Notes: generated by a model not told the origin, from the sequence alone. A stretch of DNA of 64,000 nucleotides from Nocardia goodfellowii (GCF_017875645.1 NZ_JAGGMR010000001.1:4402001-4466000), one strand, 5' to 3'; positions 1 through 9,321 are shown, counted from the stretch's first letter. Translations and numbers: made by a program.

Positions 1-641
1 CGGTAGCGGGACACAGCCTGGGCGAATTCACCGCCCTGGCGATTGCCGGTGTCCTGGACGAGGAGTCGGTGCTCCGGCTGGTGCGCCGGCGTGGTGAGTT
101 GATGGCCGAGGTTTCCGCGAGATCAGACGGTGCGATGAGCGCGGTCATCGGCCTGCCCCACGAACAGGTCGAAACCCTGTGCGCGACAGTCGAAGTCGGT
201 CTGGTCGCGGTCGCGAACTACAATCAACCCGCCCAGACTGTGGTTTCCGGCCACACCGTCGCGGTCGCGGCGCTGGAGGACCTCGCCCGCGCCGCGGGCG
301 CCCTGAAGGTGGTGCGGCTCAAGGTAGGCGGCCCATTCCATTGCGCACTCATGGGTGAGATCGCCGACGAATTCGGCGCCGAGCTCGACCGATACACAAT
401 GCGTCCGCCGACGATACCCGTCTTCAGCGCGGTCACCGCCGACCACGTCGACGATCCCGCCCAGATCCGAGCTCTCCTGCGCACGCAACTCGTCACCCCT
501 GTGCGCTGGGTGGAGACCATCCGCCGAGCGGTCTCCGAAGGGTACGACGAACTGGTGGAGCTGGGCCCGGGTCAGGTCCTCACCGGCTTCTCCCGCCGCA
601 TCGCCCCGTCCATCTCGTCGATGACCGTCTCGGCCCCATAG
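1..641 (+). CDS. Acyltransferase (FabD-like malonyl-CoA:ACP transacylase), 3' part
   Basis: The open frame runs in from the left edge, so the 5' end is missing. The first visible residues contain the GHSLGE nucleophile elbow of acyl-CoA:ACP transacylases (catalytic Ser). Further on are a VANYNQPAQTVVSG stretch and a GGPFHCALM stretch carrying the catalytic His, both typical of FabD or polyketide-synthase AT domains. About 213 residues are visible, ending soon after the LVELGPGQVLTGF C-terminal motif, so it is probably a stand-alone transacylase rather than an internal PKS domain. The family moves malonyl or related acyl groups from CoA to an acyl carrier protein. Whether it serves fatty-acid or secondary metabolism cannot be told, because its upstream neighbours are outside the window. 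Confidence 0.85.
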   Translation, partial: VAGHSLGEFTALAIAGVLDEESVLRLVRRRGELMAEVSARSDGAMSAVIGLPHEQVETLCATVEVGLVAVANYNQPAQTVVSGHTVAVAALEDLARAAGALKVVRLKVGGPFHCALMGEIADEFGAELDRYTMRPPTIPVFSAVTADHVDDPAQIRALLRTQLVTPVRWVETIRRAVSEGYDELVELGPGQVLTGFSRRIAPSISSMTVSAP

Positions 642-890
642 CACGCTGGCGGAATCTGACCAGCAAACGCGGCCGGAAGCCAGTTGCTCTGACACTGCTC
701 GGATCACACCGACAAGCCCGTCGCCGCCAGGACGGCACCAAGGCAGCCTGAATCAGGACCGGCGTGCCCGTGCTGACCCTGGTCGGCATTGCCGGGGCCG
801 TGCATCCTCGGTGCCGGTGCGCTGGAGTTTCTCGGCGGCATAGCGGGCCGCCCGCCTCATCACCGGCGGTCCCGCACTCGCCGCCAACCC
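642..890. other. Intergenic stretch without a recognisable gene
   Basis: About 250 bp between the acyltransferase stop and the operators of the next gene. I see no frame with convincing coding character and no clear terminator. Confidence 0.4.
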
Positions 891-939
891 TACCTTGACG
901 AGTCAATGTAATGCCTTTACCTTGGATACTCAAGGTAAA
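891..939 (+). promoter_or_regulatory. Two tandem palindromes in the hydrolase promoter
   Basis: A perfect dyad lies at 916-939: arms TTTACCTTG and CAAGGTAAA with a 6-bp spacer. A second, imperfect dyad lies at 891-910: TACCTTGAC and GTCAATGTA, 8 of 9 matching, 2-bp spacer. They share the TACCTTG core. A possible -35 TTGACG sits at 895-900. The arrangement fits binding of a TetR- or MarR-type repressor directly over the promoter of the 953 gene. No regulator gene is adjacent, so the regulator would act in trans. Confidence 0.6.
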
Positions 940-952
940 GGGAGGGTGTGCT

Positions 953-1858
953 GTGCATCGACAATCAACGATTCCGGCGATGGTCGAGTTGGCGGCGTCG
1001 CTGGGTGTCACGATCCATGATCCGGCGCCGCCTCGGGAGATCGGATTCTCCCGGGCGGACTGCCGGCTGCACGGATTGGATTGGGGTGGAACACGATTCC
1101 CGGTACTGCTGCTGCACGGCGGCAGATTGACCGCGCACACTTGGGATTTCGTCTGCCTGGGCCTGCGCGGTGCCGCTCGGTTGGTCGCACTGGATCTGCG
1201 TGGACACGGTGACAGCGACTGGTCCGGCGACTACCGCATCGAGACCATGGCGGCGGATGTCGTCGCGGCTGCCGAGTATTTGGGTTTCGACCGGTTCGTG
1301 CTGGTCGGAATGTCACTCGGCGGCGTGGTCGCGGCCCACGTCGCCGGCCGGTGGCCCGACCGGGTGCAGCGGCTGGCGCTCATCGATATCGCACCCGGCG
1401 TGGACTTCGAAAGCACCCGGCGAATGCGGGCATTCATCACCGGGCTCGGCCCGGTGCGGGAACTCGACACGGTGGTTCGGGCCGCGATGCGGGTCAATCC
1501 ACGTGCCAACCGAGCGGCGGTCACCTATCGCATGAGCACGCTGTTTCGCCGTGCGCCCCATGGCGATTGGGTGCCGAAGGCCGATCCGAGGCCGCCCGAT
1601 TTCCCTGCCGTTCTCGCGGCCATCGACCGGCTGCCCGCGCAACTGACCCGGGTGCCGGTGCTCCTGGTGCGTGGCGCACGCAGCAGGGCGCTCCCGCAAG
1701 CCGCCGCCGAACAGCTGATCGAGCGCATTCCGGACGGGCAACTCGTGGTAATACCGGACGCGGGGCACAACGTCCAGGAGGACAATCCGGCCGCGCTGGT
1801 CACCGCGTTGCGCGCCTTCTTGACCCGCGGACCGTCCAACGATCTGTCGCACACCTGA
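953..1858 (+). CDS. Alpha/beta hydrolase
   Basis: About 301 residues with the alpha/beta-hydrolase plan: an LLLHGGR oxyanion-hole strand near residue 48, the nucleophile elbow GMSLGG (Ser) near residue 120, and a C-terminal DAGHNV segment supplying the catalytic His. I chose the GTG at 953 because GGAGGG lies 7 bp upstream; an in-frame ATG at 911 would place the start inside the operator palindrome. Family members hydrolyse esters, lactones or C-C bonds; the substrate is not predictable here. The gene is monocistronic, with the oppositely oriented peptidase gene downstream. Confidence 0.8.
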   Translation: MHRQSTIPAMVELAASLGVTIHDPAPPREIGFSRADCRLHGLDWGGTRFPVLLLHGGRLTAHTWDFVCLGLRGAARLVALDLRGHGDSDWSGDYRIETMAADVVAAAEYLGFDRFVLVGMSLGGVVAAHVAGRWPDRVQRLALIDIAPGVDFESTRRMRAFITGLGPVRELDTVVRAAMRVNPRANRAAVTYRMSTLFRRAPHGDWVPKADPRPPDFPAVLAAIDRLPAQLTRVPVLLVRGARSRALPQAAAEQLIERIPDGQLVVIPDAGHNVQEDNPAALVTALRAFLTRGPSNDLSHT

Positions 1859-1917
1859 CGCGTGATCGGGTTGCGTGACGACCGGTCGGAGCAGCCCCTG
1901 ATGAGATCACCGAGGTG

Positions 1918-3474
1918 TCACAGGCTGCAGCGCGCGTCGACGGGCGGTGCTTGGAGGTCGAGAAGATACGCGTCGACGACGCGGTCGACGCACTCGCTGC
2001 CGCCCAGGAGGTAGGCACCGTGTTGCTTGCCTTCGACGGAAAGCAGGTTTGCGCCCAGAGCGTGTGCCATCGCGATGCCGCCCTCGTGTGGCGTCGCGGG
2101 ATCACCGGTAACCGACACCACGAGCGTCTTGGGAAGGTCATCGACAGGTGCGAGCCAGGGCTCGTCGCCGGTGGGCGGCGCGGGCCACGCCTCGCACTCG
2201 CTGCGGTAGTCGCCCGCGGTGAGTACGTCGAGGTCGAACATCGGCGCTACTTCGCCTGCCTCGCGTGCCAGCGCGGTGGTTTCCCCGGACGTCGGGCGCG
2301 GCCAGTCCATGCAGCGCACGGCGATGTTCGTGTCGAGGTCGAGTGCGTAGTCGCCGTCCGCGGTGCGGCCGTAGAACGTGTCGCGCAGGGCGAGCATCTC
2401 GTCGGCCCGGCCTCTCGCAAGGGCAGTGAGCGCTGCGATGATGCCGGGCCATCCCGCCTGCGAATACAGCCCGCCGACGATACCGAGGTAGACGTCCCAG
2501 ACGCTCACCTCTCTGCCGTTGGCGGTCGGTGGCGTCTCGACGAGCGGTTGGACGATCTCGTGGAGGCGATCGTTCGCCGCTGTGGGATCGGTGCCGAGCA
2601 CGCAGTCGGGTGTCTGGGCGCAGGACGCGGCGAGGTCGTTGAACCGCGCCTGCATGCCGGCGAACTGCGAGAGGCGGAACTCTGATGCTGTCAGGTCGGG
2701 CGCGATGGCCCCGTCGAGCACGATCGCGCGAACTTTTTCGGGGTAGGTCGTGGCATACATGGCACCGAGCTGGGAGCCGTAGCTGTAACCGAGGTAGGTC
2801 AGCTGGTCGTCGCCGAGCGCCGCTCGCATGATGTCCATGTCCCGCACCACGTTTGCCGACCCGGCATTCACCAGGTTCGCGACCCCGCCAGAGCCCTCGG
2901 CGCAACGTTCGGCGAGCTCGGCCGCCTGGTCGGCACTGGTGACGTCGTATACGACGCCGAACCGGGGTGCCGTGCCCGCGTCGTACTCATCGTCGGTGTA
3001 GCAGTCGAGGGCCGGGGTGGACGAGCCGATTCCGCGCGGATCGAAGCCGACGATGTCGAAGCGCTCGGCGACGGGGCCAGCCTGCCACTGGGCCGCGGTC
3101 AACGCGACGAAGTTGGTGCCGGAGCCGCCGGGGCCGCCCGGGTCGATCAGCAGCGAGCCCTCGGCCGCACCCCTGGCGGGCAAGCGCAGGAGCGCCACGT
3201 GCGCCCTCTCGCCCTCCGGTTCGTCGTAGTCGAGCGGCACCTCCACCGACGTGCACTCGAGCGCCGGGTTCGCGAACAGCTCGGCGTCCGCTGTGTTCGT
3301 CGCGGTGGCCCCGCACGGGCCCCAGTCGAGTTTTTGGTCGAGGTAGGAGCCGAGGCCTCCGTCCGCCTGGGAGTCCGGTGGGGAAGAGGCGGCTGTGCAG
3401 CCGGTGAGCAAGAGCAGTGCCGACGTGGCGGCGGCGAGCAGGGTCGTGGACCGTCGAGATCGATGTGATCGCAT
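1918..3474 (-). CDS. Secreted lipoprotein alpha/beta hydrolase, TAP-like (S33) peptidase
   Basis: 518 residues. The N-terminus carries basic residues, a hydrophobic stretch and a lipobox (LLLTGC), so it is a predicted lipoprotein anchored outside the membrane. The serine-hydrolase core shows DPGGPGGSG (oxyanion region), DPRGIGSS, and the nucleophile elbow GYSYGS. The C-terminal part with GDPATPHEGG and KQHGAYL resembles the TAP C-terminal domain of Streptomyces tripeptidyl aminopeptidases (catalytic Asp and His). The start at 3474 places the lipobox correctly and has AAGAAG upstream; an earlier in-frame start would add about 36 residues without signal character. Likely role: exopeptidase or esterase at the cell surface. 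Confidence 0.85.
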   Translation of the reverse strand: MRSHRSRRSTTLLAAATSALLLLTGCTAASSPPDSQADGGLGSYLDQKLDWGPCGATATNTADAELFANPALECTSVEVPLDYDEPEGERAHVALLRLPARGAAEGSLLIDPGGPGGSGTNFVALTAAQWQAGPVAERFDIVGFDPRGIGSSTPALDCYTDDEYDAGTAPRFGVVYDVTSADQAAELAERCAEGSGGVANLVNAGSANVVRDMDIMRAALGDDQLTYLGYSYGSQLGAMYATTYPEKVRAIVLDGAIAPDLTASEFRLSQFAGMQARFNDLAASCAQTPDCVLGTDPTAANDRLHEIVQPLVETPPTANGREVSVWDVYLGIVGGLYSQAGWPGIIAALTALARGRADEMLALRDTFYGRTADGDYALDLDTNIAVRCMDWPRPTSGETTALAREAGEVAPMFDLDVLTAGDYRSECEAWPAPPTGDEPWLAPVDDLPKTLVVSVTGDPATPHEGGIAMAHALGANLLSVEGKQHGAYLLGGSECVDRVVDAYLLDLQAPPVDARCSL

Positions 3475-3565
3475 GCGCACTTCTTTGGTTGAGCCGCGAT
3501 GTGTACGAGACGCGGCGGGATGTGACGGGGCGTTCGTGGCCGAGTGCACCGCGATGCTCGCGGCG

Positions 3566-3981
3566 TCAGCTCTCGATCCCATCCGTTCCGGAGTCCAGGA
3601 GACGGTGGTGTCGGAAGGTGAGTGCTCGCTCGATCCCCGCGAGGGCCGCGGCGATGGTCAGCGTCGTATTCGCCCATGCGGGCAGGTCGATGGGCGAGAC
3701 GAACGGCGGCCAGCGATTCGTCCACAGCGGCAGGTGGGTGACCACCTCGAGCAGCTGCGGAGCGTCGCCGTCGAGGCATCCGGAAGGTCGATCGCAAATC
3801 GCGTGCGCTCGAACGAGAGGGATGGGCGGAACGGTGGCAACGGTGAATCGGGCTGGTGAACGGGTGCCGACCACGCACCCGAATCGCCGTCGAGGTCTTC
3901 GAGGCCGTGCAGGTCCTCGCCCGTCGGGCCGAACCCGGAGTCGTACCAGCCCTTCATGTCTAGCCCTGTGCCGAACCGCAA
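3566..3981 (-). pseudogene. Frameshifted remnant of an unidentified gene
   Basis: Two minus-strand frames read as one protein if joined by a frameshift near 3840. The first begins MRFGTGLDMKGWYDSGFGP; the second continues through PLWTNRWPPFVSPIDL and ends LLDSGTDGIES. Both have the codon character of real actinobacterial coding sequence, whereas their continuations past the junction do not. I do not recognise the family. It lies head-to-head with the TetR gene and its operator, so it was probably that regulator's target. Confidence 0.4.
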
Positions 3982-4008
3982 TAGGAAGAAGGACCGTCTC
4001 GGGATGTT

Positions 4009-4051
4009 TCTAGCATCATCATGCTAGAGAATTTAGCATGATGATGCTAAA
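4009..4051. promoter_or_regulatory. Twin 20-bp operator of the adjacent TetR gene
   Basis: Two perfect dyads with 8-bp arms lie side by side: TCTAGCAT-CATC-ATGCTAGA at 4009-4028 and TTTAGCAT-GATG-ATGCTAAA at 4032-4051. They are also near-exact reverse complements of each other, so the whole site is a palindrome of palindromes. It ends 12 bp before the TetR start and lies between that gene and the broken divergent gene. This strongly suggests autoregulation by two cooperatively bound dimers. Confidence 0.8.
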
Positions 4052-4063
4052 GATCGCTATCAT

Positions 4064-4735
4064 ATGGTCATGCCCAAACGAATCGACCCGGATGTCCGCC
4101 GAGAGCAGATCGCCGACGCCGTGATCGACGAAGTCGTCGCGCATGGGCTGCGTTCGGTGACCCTCGCCCGCATCGCCGCTCGCACCGGCTTGACCATCGG
4201 GAGCATCCGCCACTACTTCGGCGACACCATCCGCGAGGTCATGCGCTTCACGCTGAGCGTGCTCATGCAGCGCGCCGCGCGGCGCGCGACGACGATGTCC
4301 GACGATCCGGTGGCCCGGCTCATCGATGTCATCGCCTTCGTCGCGCCGACCAGCGATACGGAGCGCCGGGAGAACATCGCCCTCGTCGAATACCGCGTCA
4401 TGGCGCGCACGGACCCGGAGATGGCGGCCGACATCGCCGCACTCTCGCTCCAGGGCGCAGAAGTGATCCGCTCGCTGCTGCGCGACGCGCTGGCCGACCG
4501 CGTGATCGACGAGGAGGCGCTGCGCCGCGAAGCGCTACTGCTGTTGACCCTGGTCGAAGGCTTCTCGTGCAGTGCGGCGCTGTTGTCCACCCCACTGCAC
4601 GAGACAGACGTCCGTGCCGTCGTGGCGGCGACCATGCACCGTCTGCGCGACGCCTACCCACCCGTCGAAGAAGCCGCCGCGGACGCGGCGACCCCGCCGC
4701 AGGAGGGCCCGTGTTCGGTTGCGGCTCCGGGGTGA
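4064..4735 (+). CDS. TetR/AcrR-family transcriptional regulator
   Basis: 223 residues. The N-terminal HTH runs from roughly residue 10 to 55, with VTLARIAARTGLTIGSIRHYF as recognition region; the rest is the helical ligand-binding and dimerisation part. The start at 4064 (an alternative ATG is at 4070) has no strong ribosome site and lies just after the twin operator. Likely targets are its own promoter and the frameshifted divergent gene. The LysE-type exporter starts 18 bp downstream and may be cotranscribed, so control of export is plausible. Confidence 0.88.
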   Translation: MVMPKRIDPDVRREQIADAVIDEVVAHGLRSVTLARIAARTGLTIGSIRHYFGDTIREVMRFTLSVLMQRAARRATTMSDDPVARLIDVIAFVAPTSDTERRENIALVEYRVMARTDPEMAADIAALSLQGAEVIRSLLRDALADRVIDEEALRREALLLLTLVEGFSCSAALLSTPLHETDVRAVVAATMHRLRDAYPPVEEAAADAATPPQEGPCSVAAPG

Positions 4736-4753
4736 CACTGGTGTGATCTGATA

Positions 4754-5392
4754 ATGCTGTCAAACCTGTTGGCGTTCACCGCCATAGCGATCGTGCTGGT
4801 CGCGATTCCCGGACCGGCGGTGGTGTTGACGTTGAAGAATGCCCTATTGCGGGGGCGGGCCGCCGCGCTCGCAATAGCGTTCGGAGTGTTGGTGGCAGAT
4901 CTGGTGTGGGCCATGGCCACCGCCGCCGGACTGACGGCTCTGCTGGTGTCTTCTCAGCTCGCCTTCGATATCGTGCGAATAGTCGGAGCTCTGTACCTGC
5001 TGTATCTCGGTGTGCGGCTGGCACTGTCGCGAGACCTCTCCGTTCTCGATTCCGCCGTGCCCGCGAGTCCGTCGAGCGATCGTCGAGGCACCCTGCTGCG
5101 AAGCTTCCGCGAGGGGCTGCTGTGTGACCTGTCGAATCCGAAGACCATGATCGTCTTCGCCAGCGTCATCCCGCAATTCCTCGGCAGCGCAAGCCATCCC
5201 GGCGAAGCATTCGTGCTCGGCGTGGCCTTCGCGGTCCTGGGGATGTGCTCATTGCTGGTGTACGCGATGGTGTTCGGGACCGCTCGGCGCGCAGTGCGGA
5301 ACACCCGGATTGTCCGGGCGCTCCTGCGCGGGAGCGGAGCTGTGCTGGGACTGTTCGGTGTCGCTCTGCTCGCCGAGACCTCTGCGGCGTAG
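4754..5392 (+). CDS. LysE/RhtB-family amino-acid exporter
   Basis: 212 residues with about five to six hydrophobic helices. The N-terminal IPGPAVVLTLKNALLRGR segment and LYLLYLGVRLAL are typical of LysE/RhtB exporters, and the central loop contains GLLCDLSNPKTMIVF. The family exports basic amino acids, homoserine, threonine or related small molecules through the inner membrane. It follows the TetR gene by 18 bp and may be controlled by it. Confidence 0.88.
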   Translation: MLSNLLAFTAIAIVLVAIPGPAVVLTLKNALLRGRAAALAIAFGVLVADLVWAMATAAGLTALLVSSQLAFDIVRIVGALYLLYLGVRLALSRDLSVLDSAVPASPSSDRRGTLLRSFREGLLCDLSNPKTMIVFASVIPQFLGSASHPGEAFVLGVAFAVLGMCSLLVYAMVFGTARRAVRNTRIVRALLRGSGAVLGLFGVALLAETSAA

Positions 5393-5502
5393 CTCTCAGC
5401 CGATCACATCCGCTGCCGAGGGAGCGAGGCCGATCCAGCAGCGGCCATGAATGTCCTCCGCGAGCACGGGAGTTCCGCGGCACAGCCGCCGCTCGTCCTG
5501 GG

Positions 5503-6999
5503 TTACCTCGGTGGATCGCCGTCGACCAGGGCGGCGAGTTCTTTCGCCCGGGGGGCGTAGGCGAGCGCGGAGCGCGGGTGGTCGAAGGTCATCACCGGGC
5601 GGGTTCGGGGGTTGTGCGGTTCCCAGCCCGGGTCGCCGGATTGGGCGAAGGCGACCCAAGCGGCGTGCATAGTGTCGGCGAGTTGCTGGGGTGCGCCGGG
5701 TCCGGTGAGGGGTGCGGCGCCGGCGAGGGTGTCGAAGACGAAGGGGATTTCGAGGGCGTGCATGGCGCCCAGGTCGCGGTCGGTGCGGCGCCAGCCGAAT
5801 TCGTAGACGTGGACCGGTGCGCCGGTGGCGGACTGGGCGTCGGCGAGTTCCATGGTGGGTGCGCGGAAGGCGTGGTCGGTGAGGATGGCGGCGAGCAGGT
5901 CGCCCGGTGCGGCCTCGGGGCGGTCGGCCGCGTAGATTTCCCCAAGGGCGGGGTCGAGACCGTAGCGGGTGAGCATGACCGGTAGCGCTTCCGCGTTCAC
6001 CAGCGCCGCTATCCCGGTGGGTACCAGGAACAGCCGGAACTCCTCGGCGGTGTAGCCGAGCAGCAGCGGTACATTCGCCGCCGCGCCCGCGGCCACAGAT
6101 TCGAGCACGTCGCCGGTGAGCACCTCGCCGTCGAGGACCGGGAACAGGCACGTGATGCCGAGGCCGCTCGACACGATCGACGGTCCCCAGCGCTTCGGGT
6201 CGGGATCGGCCAGGTACTGGGCGCTCAGGGTCTCCTGCGCGGCCAGCAGCGCGGCGGGTTCGACGTCGGCGAACGCCTCGGCCGTGGCCGGAATGCCAAG
6301 CACGGCAGCCAATTCCGCACCGACGAGTCGACCGTCCGCGGCGGTGGCGGCCATTCGCGCGGTGCCGCTCTGCACGATGGCTTTCGCGAACAGTCCCCGA
6401 GCGGGTGGCGCGGCGAGCAGGGCCGCCACGCTGATGCCGCCGGCCGATTCACCGAAGACGGTCACGTTGGCGGGGTCGCCGCCGAAAGCCTCGATGTTGT
6501 CGCGCACCCATTCCAGGGCGTAGATCTGGTCGCGGAGACCACGATTGGCGGGCGCGCCGTCGAGGACGGCGAAGCCGGAGACGCCGAGCCGATAGTTCAC
6601 CGACACCAGCACCACACCGTCCCGGGCGAAGGCCGCACCGTCATAGGCCGTGCGCGAGTTCGCGCCGCGGGTGAACGCGCCGCCGTGAATCCACACCATC
6701 ACCGGCAGCCCCCGTGCGTCCGTATCCGGTGTCCACACATTGACATTCAGGTATTCCGCGCCCGGAATGTGGTCACTGCCCAAGATCTCGGCGATGGCGG
6801 GCGGATACGGCGACTGCATGCAGGTCGCGCCGAATTCGACCGCCGGGCGGATGCCGTCCCAGGCTGCCGGTGGCGCGGGGGGCGCGAACCGCGCCGCTCC
6901 CACCGGTGCGGCGGCGTAGGGAATACCGAGAAATACGCTGACGCCGTTGACGATTCGTCCGCTCACGCGTCCGCCGGTGACTGCGACTATGGGGTCCAT
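5503..6999 (-). CDS. Type-B carboxylesterase
   Basis: 498 residues. N-terminal FLGIPYAAAPVGAARF and PVMVWIHGGAFTRG (oxyanion hole) are followed by the elbow GESAGG with the catalytic Ser. The C-terminal third has a YEFGWRR stretch and HALEIPFVFDT with the probable catalytic His. I start at the ATG at 6999, which begins MDPIVAVTGGRVSG as in the family; the upstream in-frame extension has no family character. Such enzymes hydrolyse a wide range of esters; no signal peptide is visible, so it is probably cytoplasmic. Confidence 0.9.
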   Translation of the reverse strand: MDPIVAVTGGRVSGRIVNGVSVFLGIPYAAAPVGAARFAPPAPPAAWDGIRPAVEFGATCMQSPYPPAIAEILGSDHIPGAEYLNVNVWTPDTDARGLPVMVWIHGGAFTRGANSRTAYDGAAFARDGVVLVSVNYRLGVSGFAVLDGAPANRGLRDQIYALEWVRDNIEAFGGDPANVTVFGESAGGISVAALLAAPPARGLFAKAIVQSGTARMAATAADGRLVGAELAAVLGIPATAEAFADVEPAALLAAQETLSAQYLADPDPKRWGPSIVSSGLGITCLFPVLDGEVLTGDVLESVAAGAAANVPLLLGYTAEEFRLFLVPTGIAALVNAEALPVMLTRYGLDPALGEIYAADRPEAAPGDLLAAILTDHAFRAPTMELADAQSATGAPVHVYEFGWRRTDRDLGAMHALEIPFVFDTLAGAAPLTGPGAPQQLADTMHAAWVAFAQSGDPGWEPHNPRTRPVMTFDHPRSALAYAPRAKELAALVDGDPPR

Positions 7000-7260
7000 G
7001 GTTCTCCAATCGAGTTCGCGGTCACCGTATCGCGGGTGCGTGCGCGTGCGGGCGAGTTTCCGGAACCGTCCGGTCTCGCACCTGGAGGCTGCCAGGACCG
7101 AGGGCCAGCTCACCGAAGCCGACGCCGACGTCACCGGGAATCGGCGGTAGCCGGAATAAGCAGCTGCGGGCGGCTGCATCCTGGGTAAGGGGCGGGGCCT
7201 ATGCCGGCCGTCGCGCAGTCATGGAACCACTGTCATTGCCGGGCCACGTAGCATCATTCG

Positions 7261-8331
7261 GTGTCAGCTTTGCCGCCCCCCAAATCATCTCGGGATCATG
7301 GACAGACGGATGGGCCGGTGCGGCGTTCGCGCGGCCGGGGGCAGGTGATCGTGGATTGTGCGGTTTACGTAGACGGATTCCGGCTGCCGGGTCTGTTCAC
7401 TCCCGTCGACGCGCTGACGGAAGTCCGTTCGCGGGGAACGGGTTTCGTGTGGGTAGGGCTGCACGACCCCGATGAGAAGCAAATGACCGAGATCGCGAGC
7501 ACCTTCGGTTTACACGCGCTGGCGGCCGAGGACGCGGTCAAAGCGAACCAGCGACCGAAACTGGAACGATACGACGACACCATGGTGTTGGTGATGCGCA
7601 CCGTCGCCTATGTCGAGCATGAACTGCACAGCGTCAGCGAGATCGTGGAGACTGGCGAAATCCTGCTGTTCGCCGCCTCGGAGTTCATTGTCGCGGTGCG
7701 GCACGGCGAACACTCCGGATTGGCCGGCGTCCGCCAGGAGCTCGAGGCCGATCCCGATCGGCTACGCCTCGGTCCGGGCGCGGTGCTGCACGGGATCGCC
7801 GACTATGTGGTCGATTCTTACCTGGCAGTCAGCGAGTTGGTAGAACTCGACATCGATGCGATGGAGGAGGAGATCTTCACGCCAGGGCGTTTCGTGGCCA
7901 TCGCCTCGATCTATCAACTCAAGCGCGAGATAGTCGAACTGCGCCGCGCGGTCGCTCCGCTGGCCGTCCCATTGCAGTCGCTGGGCAAACCTGGCGTGCC
8001 CCTGCCCAAAGAGGTTCGCCGCTACATTCGCGATGTCGCCGACCACCACACCAAGGTCGCCGAGCGCATCAGCGACTTCGATGAGGCGCTGACCACCTTG
8101 GTCGGTGCCGCGTTGGCCAAGATCGCAGTCCAGCAGAACACCGATATGCGCAAGATCTCCGCACTGGTTGCCCTGGCCGCGGTGCCGACGATGATCGCCG
8201 GGATCTACGGCATGAACTTCGATCACATGCCCGAACTCCGACAACCCTGGGGTTATCCGGCGGTCCTGCTGGTGATGGTGACTATCTGCACGGGCCTGTT
8301 CCTGGCTTTCCGGCGCAATCACTGGCTGTAG
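7261..8331 (+). CDS. CorA-family Mg2+/Co2+ transporter
   Basis: About 356 residues. A long soluble N-terminal domain is followed by a helical stalk and two C-terminal membrane helices. The GMN signature is present in GIYGMNFDHMPEL between the two helices, and the chain ends with the basic tail RRNHWL. CorA pentamers form divalent-cation channels in the membrane. The GTG at 7261 is used; a GTG near 7348 would remove an unconserved 29-residue leader and is an alternative start. Confidence 0.9.
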   Translation: MSALPPPKSSRDHGQTDGPVRRSRGRGQVIVDCAVYVDGFRLPGLFTPVDALTEVRSRGTGFVWVGLHDPDEKQMTEIASTFGLHALAAEDAVKANQRPKLERYDDTMVLVMRTVAYVEHELHSVSEIVETGEILLFAASEFIVAVRHGEHSGLAGVRQELEADPDRLRLGPGAVLHGIADYVVDSYLAVSELVELDIDAMEEEIFTPGRFVAIASIYQLKREIVELRRAVAPLAVPLQSLGKPGVPLPKEVRRYIRDVADHHTKVAERISDFDEALTTLVGAALAKIAVQQNTDMRKISALVALAAVPTMIAGIYGMNFDHMPELRQPWGYPAVLLVMVTICTGLFLAFRRNHWL

Positions 8332-8373
8332 CCGGCGGTTTCGCGGAGTGCGCCGCAGTTGCCGGACGGGGCC

Positions 8374-9192
8374 TCAAGGGTGCACCTGGTGGCCGCGCTC
8401 GGCGACCACGCGGACTGCTTCGGCGATGGTGGGGAAGTCCTTGCGAAGGATGTTGCCGTGATTGCTGGGCACTTTCGCGTGGATTTCGATATTCGGGTTT
8501 CGTTCGACGACCTTGTGCAGGCTGGCGCGGATGAGTTCTTGCTGATCACCTTTGCTGCCCAGGGAGGACCCTGAGGCGTTCACATACCGGGTCGGGACCG
8601 TGATGCTGTCCATCACCGGGCCGAGGACCCGTTCGCGAGCGATCTCGCCGGCCTCGATGTTGCTGTCGGCCATCTGGTCGGCGGTCATCCGCGCGCCTAG
8701 ACCGATCGTGCGCATCAGCGGCATCAACCAGCCCAACCGGCGCCACAATTTCCGCATCCTCTCGATATCGACCTCATCGATCCAGTCGTGCGGTTGCGCG
8801 CCCTCGACCAGCACCGCGCCGATCGTCCGATCAGGGTTGCGGGCGGCCCAGTGCGCCGCGACGAATGCGCCATAGGACCAGCCGACTACCAGCGCACGGT
8901 CCACGCCTCGGGCCGCGAGCACGGCGTCGACATCGGTGACGTTGGTTTCGAACGAGTAGTCCGCCGAAGTCTCCGACTTCCCACGGGCTCGCATGTCGTA
9001 GGTGAGGTGGCGCCATTGCGGCCCCAGTTCGGTGATGACATGCCGCCAGTACTTCTGAGTGGCGACGTGGCCGTTGACATAGAGAACCGGGATGCCGGAA
9101 CCACCGGTATCGGTGACGGCCAGGGCCGTGTCACCGACCGGGACCATGCCGGTCCATGTCGAGTCAGTGGGGGAAACGCTGTTGTTCCGCAT
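8374..9192 (-). CDS. Alpha/beta hydrolase
   Basis: 272 residues with YVNGHVAT (oxyanion strand), DMRARGKS, the nucleophile elbow GWSYGA and a C-terminal SNHGN segment with the probable catalytic His. The start at 9192 is fixed by AGGAG 7 bp upstream. It is divergent from an unusual HTH regulator, with CGTTGCG-type palindromes between them, so it is the likely regulated target. Substrate unknown. Confidence 0.82.
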   Translation of the reverse strand: MRNNSVSPTDSTWTGMVPVGDTALAVTDTGGSGIPVLYVNGHVATQKYWRHVITELGPQWRHLTYDMRARGKSETSADYSFETNVTDVDAVLAARGVDRALVVGWSYGAFVAAHWAARNPDRTIGAVLVEGAQPHDWIDEVDIERMRKLWRRLGWLMPLMRTIGLGARMTADQMADSNIEAGEIARERVLGPVMDSITVPTRYVNASGSSLGSKGDQQELIRASLHKVVERNPNIEIHAKVPSNHGNILRKDFPTIAEAVRVVAERGHQVHP

Positions 9193-9321
9193 CGGTTTTC
9201 TCCTAGTGGCGGTGGTTCGGGGCTCTTTCCTGACAGTGGAAAAGCTACGTAGCTTTCCTGGACTAGGCAACATAAATCCTTGTGAGCGAACGCCGTTCAT
9301 GCAGCTAGATGGAAAGATATT

